A stretch of DNA of 64,000 nucleotides from Marinovum sp. (GTDB lineage: Bacteria; Pseudomonadota; Alphaproteobacteria; Rhodobacterales; Rhodobacteraceae): assembly GCA_022447495.1 (NCBI GenBank), contig JAKVBH010000015.1, forward strand, positions 1 to 64,000. The letters run 5' to 3'. Numbering within the stretch: the stretch's first letter is position 1; the number at the start of each line of letters is the position of its first letter. Position numbers and translations under genes: made by a program. A model generated the notes under the pieces. The model was given only the letters and a program-made list of their open reading frames with translations. It searched no databases and was not told the origin of the DNA. This document shows positions 57,655 to 64,000 of the stretch, one piece after another.

Positions 57655-58908
57655 ATGCCTGAATACGCGCCGATTGATCTGCCCGACGATCCTAAGCTGG
57701 TTCAGAACATCACACACTTTGCCCGTGCTCTTCGGCGGGCTGGGTTGCCCATTGGTCCGGGGCGGGTATTGGACTCGATCCGCGCTGTGGCGGCGGCGGG
57801 GTTCAACGACAAGCGCGACTTCTATTGGACATTGCACGCGGTCTTTGTGAACCGTCCGGAGCAGCGCGCCATTTTCTCTCAGATATATCGCCTCTATTGG
57901 CGCGATCCTCGGTTCATGGAACACATGATGAGCTACATGATCCCCGCAGTGCGCGGAGTGGCTGAAGAACGAGTTGCCCAAGCTGCAGAAAAACGCGCTG
58001 CAGAGGCGCTCTTGGATGGGTTGGGTGCAACGCCGGACGCCGACGATGCCCAGAATGATGAGGGCACCGAGATTGAGGTCGATGCCTCGATGACGATCTC
58101 GGAAGAGGAAAGGCTCAAGACCCTCGATTTTGAACAGATGTCCACCGATGAGATGGCACGCTGCAAGCGGATGCTGGCGAAACTCACGCTGCCAGTGCCG
58201 CCCATCGCGTCTCGGCGGAGCCGCGCCACGCATCTGGGGCGTAGGGTCGATTCCCGCGCGACATTACGCGCCGCATTGCGTCAGGGAGGCGAACTCCAGA
58301 AATTGTCTTTGAAGAGCCCGCGCTTGCGGTGGCCCAATTTGGTTGTTCTGTGCGATATTTCGGGCTCGATGAGCACATATAGTCGCGTGATCCTGCATTT
58401 CTTGCATGCCGTGGCAAATGAAAAGGGCGCAGGCTGGGCCCAGGTCCATGCATTCACTTTCGGTACCGGCCTTACAAACATCACCCGGCATTTGGCCACC
58501 CGCGACGTCGATGCTGCATTGGCAGCGGCGGGCGCCGAGGCTCAAGATTGGGAAGGTGGAACGCGGATTGGTGATTGCATCACTGCCTTCAATCGCGATT
58601 GGTCACGCCGTGTTACGGGGCAGGGTGCCGTGGTGCTTTTGATCACAGATGGCTTGGATCGCGGGTCGCCTGAGCACCTTGGCGCTGCGATGCAACGGCT
58701 TCATTTGTCTGCGCGGCAACTTATCTGGATCAATCCGCTCCTACGGTGGGATGGCTTTTCGGCTAAGGCGACAGGTATCCGCGCCATTCTTCCCCATGTA
58801 GACACGTTCCGCGCAGGGCACTCGATCGCCTCTATCGAAGGTTTGGCGGATGCCATTTCACGGCCATCAAATTCCGGTGAAAAAGCCCGGTTGATGGCCG
58901 CGTTGTAA
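57655..58908 (+). CDS. VWA domain protein (CoxE-like), partner of MoxR
   Basis: This is a 417-residue protein of the CoxE/VWA_CoxE type. The MIDAS metal motif is CDISGSMSTYS near residue 233, with TDGLDRG later. The N-terminal half is helical with an acidic linker (DDAQNDEGTEIEVD). In carbon monoxide dehydrogenase clusters such proteins act with MoxR. The ATG at 57655 has GGAAAG seven bases upstream. Its client here is unknown. Confidence 0.9.
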   Translation: MPEYAPIDLPDDPKLVQNITHFARALRRAGLPIGPGRVLDSIRAVAAAGFNDKRDFYWTLHAVFVNRPEQRAIFSQIYRLYWRDPRFMEHMMSYMIPAVRGVAEERVAQAAEKRAAEALLDGLGATPDADDAQNDEGTEIEVDASMTISEEERLKTLDFEQMSTDEMARCKRMLAKLTLPVPPIASRRSRATHLGRRVDSRATLRAALRQGGELQKLSLKSPRLRWPNLVVLCDISGSMSTYSRVILHFLHAVANEKGAGWAQVHAFTFGTGLTNITRHLATRDVDAALAAAGAEAQDWEGGTRIGDCITAFNRDWSRRVTGQGAVVLLITDGLDRGSPEHLGAAMQRLHLSARQLIWINPLLRWDGFSAKATGIRAILPHVDTFRAGHSIASIEGLADAISRPSNSGEKARLMAAL

Positions 58909-58923
58909 GCATTGGCGCGGTGT

Positions 58924-59385
58924 TTAAAGCGCCTTGACCGCTTCAAGAACAGCCTCTGCGTGACCCGGCACTTTGACCTTACGCCATTCCTGGGCGATGG
59001 AACCGGCGCCGTCGATCACAAAGGTTGAGCGTTCAATGCCCATGTAAGTTTTGCCGTACATGGATTTCTCTTTCCACACGCCAAACTGTTCGCAAATGTC
59101 GCCCTCTTCATCGGACAAGAGCGGCATGCCCAGTTCGCGCTTGGCGACAAACTTCTCTTGCTTGGAAATGGGGTCTTTGGAGATGCCAAAGACTTTGGCC
59201 CCGGCGGCCTCAAACTCGGGCAGAAGCGTGGTAAACGCCTGTGCCTCTTTGGTGCAACCAGATGTATCGGCACGCGGATAAAAGAAGAGTACCACGGGCG
59301 CAGGGCGCAAATCGCTCAAACGCACCATCTCTCCGGTTTCACGCGGCAGGTTCACATCGGGGGCCATGATCAATTCCTCGCTCAT
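58924..59385 (-). CDS. bcp: Thiol peroxidase, Bcp/peroxiredoxin family
   Basis: This is a 153-residue thioredoxin-dependent peroxidase that reduces peroxides. The peroxidatic Cys is in TSGCTKEAQAF after the FFYPRADTSG strand. The second Cys five residues on, common in this subgroup (GCTKEAxxF), is replaced by Ala. A Cys in GDICEQFGVW could resolve. AAGGAGA ten bases before the ATG at 59385 supports that start. It is convergent with the VWA gene and divergent from the AsmA-like gene. Confidence 0.93.
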   Translation of the reverse strand: MSEELIMAPDVNLPRETGEMVRLSDLRPAPVVLFFYPRADTSGCTKEAQAFTTLLPEFEAAGAKVFGISKDPISKQEKFVAKRELGMPLLSDEEGDICEQFGVWKEKSMYGKTYMGIERSTFVIDGAGSIAQEWRKVKVPGHAEAVLEAVKAL

Positions 59386-59453
59386 TTGGGCAAGCTCTCC
59401 TTGGGTGTTGTCCTCGATCACGATATTAGGGTGTCTAAGCCAAGAGGAAAGCA

Positions 59454-62400
59454 GTGCCAGACGCGACCACCCACGATCCTATGCTCGATCCTGCGCCGAA
59501 ACCGCCGACGCAGCGCAAAAGAAGCTTGCGTTGGATCCTTGGGATATGTGCAACATTGCTGGCAATTTCGGTCGTTTTGCTGGCTCTGGGCTGGACAATT
59601 GTTGGCAAACCTATCGCGGCTCCCGATTGGCTCCGCGACCGATTGTCCGCCCGCTTGGACGCGACCCTATCGGGGGTTGATGTGCACATGGGACAGATCA
59701 CGTTGGTGGTTGGCAGCGATCTTACCCCAGCCGTCGCAATCGAAGATGTGCGCCTGCGCCACAAGGCCACTGGCACCCGACTTCTGGAATTGACTCGAGC
59801 GGATGCCGAGTTTTCGCGCTCGGCTCTACTCCGAGGACAAATCCAAGCAAAAAATGTCAGTGCAGCCGGCCTTTTATTGCGGCTTCGGCGCGAACGAGAT
59901 GGCTCGTTCAACTTGGAACTGGGCGAGGGCCTCTCGACCTCTGGGGCTGACCTCGCCACGCTTTTGCGCCAGATTGATAACACGCTTGAGAACGAACAGC
60001 TCACCGGACTGGCACGTGTGTCTCTGAATGCCGTTACACTGGACTATCAAGATGCTCTGTCTGGGCGGGCTTGGCTGATAGATGGCGGTCGTGTGTCCGG
60101 CACGCGCAGCTCGGATGCGATCACTATACGTGGTGATTTTGCATTGCTTTCGGGCGGAAGTGATGTGGCCACCCTGTCGGTCAGTGCGCGTAGCCCCACC
60201 GATGCGCCCGACATTGATATTGGAATGGCGCTGCAAAATTTGCCCGCGGCAGATATTGCGGCCCAATCGGAGGCTCTGTCTTGGCTTGGCGTATTGCGCG
60301 CGTCTATTTCAGGCTCGATGCGGACAGGATTTGACGCATCAGGCGCATTGCGGCCCCTCAACGCGAGGCTACAGATCGGTGAGGGTTTTTTACAGCCCAC
60401 GGATGAGACACGTCCGATCCCGTTCCAATCTGCCGGAGCCTATTTCGCCTACGACCCCGCTGCGCTGCGCTTTGACTTTAGCCAAGTCTCTGTCGCGTCC
60501 GACTGGATCGATGCCTCCGGCGACGGCACTGCAACCCTGGGGTTTGACGAAGACGGAACTCTCGATGGATTGACTGCGCAACTGGCTCTCACTGGGCTCT
60601 CTGCCAATCCTTTCGATGTCTACGAGAGCCCTCGGGCGCTCGACCGTGCCTCTGTCGACTTGCACCTTGGGTTGAAACCTTTTGTGATTGATGTGGGCCA
60701 AATCGCGCTCCAATCCGAAGGCACCCGCGTTCTAGGGCGTGCACAGGTTCGCGCAGATTCAAAGGGCTGGTCAGTTATGGCTGAGGCGCACTCGCCGGAG
60801 ACCTCTGTGCCCGATGTCATGGCCTTTTGGCCTGCCAGCCAAGTGATCGGCACGCGGACATGGATAGACACCAACGTGCGCGGAGGACGGCTCAAAGACG
60901 TCCAGATCGCCGTTTTATCGACACCTGAGCATCCGCGTCCTGAGGTCTACCTGGGTGCGGAAATCCAAGACGGTCAGTTGCGGTTTCTGCGCGATTTTCC
61001 CGAGCTTTCAGACATTCAGGGCCGCCTTACGCTCAACGATCATCAATTATCCATAGTCGCTGACCGCGCCACAGCTACACCCGCCGAAGGCGGCTCGGTC
61101 AGGGCGGATGGAACGGTATTTGTAATCAAGGATGTAACGCAGCGCCCGTCCCAAGCGGACTTGCGCTTGCGCACGTCAAGCTCGATCACCGCCGCTTTGT
61201 CGCTTGTCAACAATCCTCCCTTGAACGTCATGGAGCGCTCCAACCAGCCGGTAGATTTGGCGGAAGGGCGCGCGGTCCTGACCGGACGGCTTCAGTTTCC
61301 TATTCGCCGCGCACTCACCGGCCGCGATGTGGCCTATGAAGTGGTTGGGCGGCTCCAAGACGTGCGCAGCTCCGTCCTTGTGCCGGGCCGTGTGCTCTCC
61401 TCTCCGGCCCTGTCGCTTTCAGTGACGCCAACCGAAGTTAAAGTGGGTGGCACGGGCGATTTGGATGCCGTGCCCTTCAATGGGCGATGGCGTCTGCCGC
61501 TGGGGGCACCAGCTGGAGAGCGCGGCTCCACCATAGAAGCCGATGTCGAGCTCTCCCCGCGAACCTTGGCTGCGTTCAACATCAAACTCCCGCCGGGTAC
61601 GCTGTCGGGCAAAGGCCTGGGGAAGTTGAAAATTGATCTGCGACCCGGTGGCGCTTCGGCCTTCTCGTTGAGTTCAAATTTGGATGGCGTCGGATTGGCT
61701 GTGCCATCTTTGGGTTGGTCCATGTCACCGAGAACGCAAGGGCGGTTCGCGCTCTCTGGTGCTTTGGGTGCGCCGATTCGCGTTGATCGCATTTCCTTGG
61801 ATGCGCCTGGTTTGAGCGGTGCTGGGCGCGTTCGCTTGGCGGACAGTGGTGTCTTTGAGACGTTGGAAATCAAGCGGTTGCGCGTTGGCCGATGGCTGGA
61901 TGCGCCGCTTACGCTGACAAGCCGGGGCCAAGGTACGCCCGTAGCGCTGGCCCTTAGCGGAGGCACGCTGGACATCCGCAAAGCGCCGCAAGGCACAACG
62001 TCGGGCGGTGTGGGCGTTGGTCCTACTGGCCCCATCACACTTGGCCTCGAACGGTTGCAGCTCACAGATACGCTTGCCCTCACGGACTTGCGCGGTAATT
62101 TTACTGCCGCCGGGGCGCTCGCTGGTGACTTTACCGCCCGCATCAACGGCGGCGCTCCGATCCAAGGCCGGGCCACTGCCACCGCACAGGGCACGGCTTA
62201 TGTGATCCGGGCAAAAGATGGCGGTGGCGTATTGCGTGATGGGGCTTTGTTCGAAAATCTCAACGATGGGCAATTCACATTGCGCCTTAAGCCTACCGGG
62301 CAAACAGGCACCTTTGATGGAGAACTCACCATTCGCAGCGCGCGGATGCGCGACGCGCCTGCCGTGGCCGAGTTGCTGAACGCATTTTCAATCGTCGGCC

Positions 62401-62765
62401 TTTTGACCCAACTCAATGGCGAAGGAATCTACTTTGATGAGATCGAGGCCCGGTTCCGTCTTTCGCCGGGGCGTGTGATCGTCACTCAATCCAGTGCCGT
62501 TGGACCATCCATGGGCATCTCGCTCGATGGTTATTACGACATTGCGAACCAAGAGATCGACATGCAAGGGGTCCTCTCTCCCATCTATGCGATCAATATC
62601 TTGGGCCGCGCAATTGCGCGTAAAGGTGAAGGGCTCATCGGATTTAATTTCAACATGACGGGACCGGCCAAAAATCCTGCGGTGTCCGTAAACCCACTCT
62701 CGGCCTTGACGCCGGGCCTATTTCGCGAGATTTTCCGCCGCCCACCCCCCAAGGTCAGCGAATAA
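59454..62765 (+). CDS. Large AsmA/DUF3971-type envelope protein (YhdP-like)
   Basis: This is a 1103-residue protein with one N-terminal membrane helix (about 24-50, WILGICATLLAISVVLLAL) and a long periplasmic part rich in beta strands. AsmA-like repeats such as PDWLRDRLSARLDATLSG and VRLRHKATGTRLLELTRAD fit the DUF3971/YhdP type. The end has FNFNMTGPAKNPAVSVNPLS. Family members bridge membranes and move phospholipid. The start is GTG, with AGAGGAAA before it. It is followed six bases later by queA. Confidence 0.87.
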   Translation: MPDATTHDPMLDPAPKPPTQRKRSLRWILGICATLLAISVVLLALGWTIVGKPIAAPDWLRDRLSARLDATLSGVDVHMGQITLVVGSDLTPAVAIEDVRLRHKATGTRLLELTRADAEFSRSALLRGQIQAKNVSAAGLLLRLRRERDGSFNLELGEGLSTSGADLATLLRQIDNTLENEQLTGLARVSLNAVTLDYQDALSGRAWLIDGGRVSGTRSSDAITIRGDFALLSGGSDVATLSVSARSPTDAPDIDIGMALQNLPAADIAAQSEALSWLGVLRASISGSMRTGFDASGALRPLNARLQIGEGFLQPTDETRPIPFQSAGAYFAYDPAALRFDFSQVSVASDWIDASGDGTATLGFDEDGTLDGLTAQLALTGLSANPFDVYESPRALDRASVDLHLGLKPFVIDVGQIALQSEGTRVLGRAQVRADSKGWSVMAEAHSPETSVPDVMAFWPASQVIGTRTWIDTNVRGGRLKDVQIAVLSTPEHPRPEVYLGAEIQDGQLRFLRDFPELSDIQGRLTLNDHQLSIVADRATATPAEGGSVRADGTVFVIKDVTQRPSQADLRLRTSSSITAALSLVNNPPLNVMERSNQPVDLAEGRAVLTGRLQFPIRRALTGRDVAYEVVGRLQDVRSSVLVPGRVLSSPALSLSVTPTEVKVGGTGDLDAVPFNGRWRLPLGAPAGERGSTIEADVELSPRTLAAFNIKLPPGTLSGKGLGKLKIDLRPGGASAFSLSSNLDGVGLAVPSLGWSMSPRTQGRFALSGALGAPIRVDRISLDAPGLSGAGRVRLADSGVFETLEIKRLRVGRWLDAPLTLTSRGQGTPVALALSGGTLDIRKAPQGTTSGGVGVGPTGPITLGLERLQLTDTLALTDLRGNFTAAGALAGDFTARINGGAPIQGRATATAQGTAYVIRAKDGGGVLRDGALFENLNDGQFTLRLKPTGQTGTFDGELTIRSARMRDAPAVAELLNAFSIVGLLTQLNGEGIYFDEIEARFRLSPGRVIVTQSSAVGPSMGISLDGYYDIANQEIDMQGVLSPIYAINILGRAIARKGEGLIGFNFNMTGPAKNPAVSVNPLSALTPGLFREIFRRPPPKVSE

Positions 62766-62771
62766 GCCACC

Positions 62772-63815
62772 ATGCAATTGAGCGATTTTGATTTTGATCT
62801 ACCCGATGGGTTGATCGCCACGCGGCCCGCACAACCGCGTTCGTCCGCACGACTTTTGCTGGCCCAAGGACACGCTGGCCATGAAGATCTGCATGTCTAT
62901 GATCTGGCCGACATTCTCAATCCTGGCGATCGTCTTGTACTCAACGACACACGCGTCATCCCAGCACGCCTGAGGGGCAAGCGTTTGCGCGATGGCAGCG
63001 AGGGTGCGGCTATGGAAGTCACATTGCTAGAGCCACAGGCCGGTGGCTTGTGGCGGGCCCTCGTTAAACCGCTCAAAAAGATCCGAGATGGTGAACCCAT
63101 CGCGTTCTCAGCAGACTTTTCAGCGGTTTTGGAAGCCAAAGCCGAGGGACAGGCACTTTTAAGGTTTGATTGCGATGGCGATGATTTTGAAACCGCATTG
63201 AACGCGGCGGGCGCGATGCCTCTGCCGCCGTATATCGAGGCGAAACGGCCCGCCGATGCCCAAGACCAGCACGACTACCAGTCCGTTTGGGCCCGTCACA
63301 AAGGTGCTGTCGCGGCGCCAACGGCCAGCCTGCATTTCGACGATGGGATACTTGATGCGCTGCGGTCGAGAGGCATTGAGATGAGCTTTGTCACGCTCCA
63401 CGTGGGGGCGGGCACCTTCCTTCCCGTCAAAGTGGACGATATCACCAGCCACAAGATGCACTCCGAATGGGGACAGGTGAGTGCCGCAGCCGCCTCAGAG
63501 ATGGCAACCACCAAAGCAAATGGCGGCCGCGTCATTCCGGTGGGCACAACCGCTTTGCGTTTGATCGAAACGGCGGCGCGCGACACTGGGGAGATTGCGC
63601 CCTTCGAAGGGGACACGGATATCTTCATCTATCCCGGTTTTGAGTTTCACGTGGCGGATGGCCTTATGACGAACTTTCACCTGCCTAAATCCACTTTGAT
63701 GATGTTGGTTTCGGCACTGATGGGACGCGACCGTGTTTTGGGGCTCTACGACCACGCCGTGGCCGAGCGGTACAGGTTTTTCAGCTACGGCGACGCCAGT
63801 TTGTTACTGCCCTAA
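62772..63815 (+). CDS. queA: S-adenosylmethionine:tRNA ribosyltransferase-isomerase
   Basis: QueA adds the cyclopentene precursor ring during queuosine synthesis in tRNA. The 347-residue protein has [52 protein letters not shown] and [20 protein letters not shown]. It is full length. It follows the AsmA-like gene by six bases, and the MFS gene follows about 110 bases later. Confidence 0.97.
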   Translation: MQLSDFDFDLPDGLIATRPAQPRSSARLLLAQGHAGHEDLHVYDLADILNPGDRLVLNDTRVIPARLRGKRLRDGSEGAAMEVTLLEPQAGGLWRALVKPLKKIRDGEPIAFSADFSAVLEAKAEGQALLRFDCDGDDFETALNAAGAMPLPPYIEAKRPADAQDQHDYQSVWARHKGAVAAPTASLHFDDGILDALRSRGIEMSFVTLHVGAGTFLPVKVDDITSHKMHSEWGQVSAAAASEMATTKANGGRVIPVGTTALRLIETAARDTGEIAPFEGDTDIFIYPGFEFHVADGLMTNFHLPKSTLMMLVSALMGRDRVLGLYDHAVAERYRFFSYGDASLLLP

Positions 63816-63926
63816 ATCCCCCTGGAATATCGGCATGATTGCATCCTATTTCCGACTTAAATGCGTCGCGAAAATACGCGACTCATGGCTCGCGTTCGCG
63901 CTACCGCTGGGCAAAGGAGTTCGCGC

Positions 63927-64000
63927 ATGGTCACTGTGATTTCAAACGCTTGGGCGTTGCTTCTGGGTATGTTGCTTTTGATGGTGGGCAACGGCCTTCA
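63927..64000 (+). CDS. MFS transporter, N-terminal fragment cut by the window edge
   Basis: Only the first 24-25 codons are visible. AAAGGAG lies upstream of the ATG. The opening is MVTVISNAWALLLGMLLLMV followed by a Gly, which is a hydrophobic first helix of the kind that starts MFS permeases of this clade. The assignment rests on that short stretch and is tentative. Confidence 0.5.
   Translation, partial: MVTVISNAWALLLGMLLLMVGNGL

Overview
This window is chromosomal DNA of an alphaproteobacterium, most likely a Rhodobacterales (Roseobacter-clade) species. The evidence is the set of recognisable genes and their arrangement: an L21 protein with a helix-hairpin-helix tail next to L27, obgE-proB-proA, chpT with a perfect CtrA box nearby, olsBA, surE-pcm-nlpD, radA-cvpA, cobT/cobS/cobC and dnaB. 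Most genes are housekeeping genes in short operons whose start and stop codons overlap (ATGA).

Region 1 (1-3583) is the right end of an integrated element. It holds two unrecognised genes, an excisionase-like regulator, a helix-turn-helix/zinc-ribbon protein and a tyrosine recombinase that ends just short of the 3' end of tRNA-Ser(CGA). A repeated 11-mer in front of the excisionase-like gene also reads as an alphaproteobacterial LexA box (GTTC-N7-GTTC).

Region 2 (3755-11581) holds a DUF2059 exported protein, rplU-rpmA, three GNAT acetyltransferases around a LysE-type exporter, obgE, proB and proA. Region 3 (11578-14880) has chpT, DUF3553, the ornithine-lipid genes olsB-olsA behind a CtrA box, and a ThiE-like gene. 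Region 4 (15028-25263) has trmJ-ctaA-carboxypeptidase M32, a small exported protein, gyrA, usg, an SDR, a Ysc84 lipoprotein and hemB.

Region 5 (25430-34734) has a membrane protein, mfd, an Excalibur-domain gene broken by two frameshifts, a methyltransferase, the surE-pcm-nlpD operon, an SDR and bioY. Region 6 (34815-43424) has purF and radA-cvpA, with a soluble PAS chemoreceptor gene lying in reverse orientation between cvpA and purF, then alr-mlaE-mlaF-pqiA without a visible MCE (MlaD) gene. Region 7 (43509-49219) has cobTSC, dnaB, pyrE and pyrC.

Region 8 (49264-56032) is the most unusual accessory region. It is a minus-strand, translationally coupled operon of three family-2 glycosyltransferase domains, one small sulfotransferase, one FkbM methyltransferase and a 778-residue protein joining a sulfotransferase-like half to a glycosyltransferase half. 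An unrecognised gene follows it. I infer a surface or exported glycan that is glycosylated, sulfated and methylated.

Region 9 (56239-64000) has a MoxR ATPase and its von Willebrand-factor-A partner, a small reverse-strand gene between them, bcp, a giant AsmA-like protein, queA and the start of an MFS transporter. I saw no CRISPR array, rRNA gene or complete insertion sequence.
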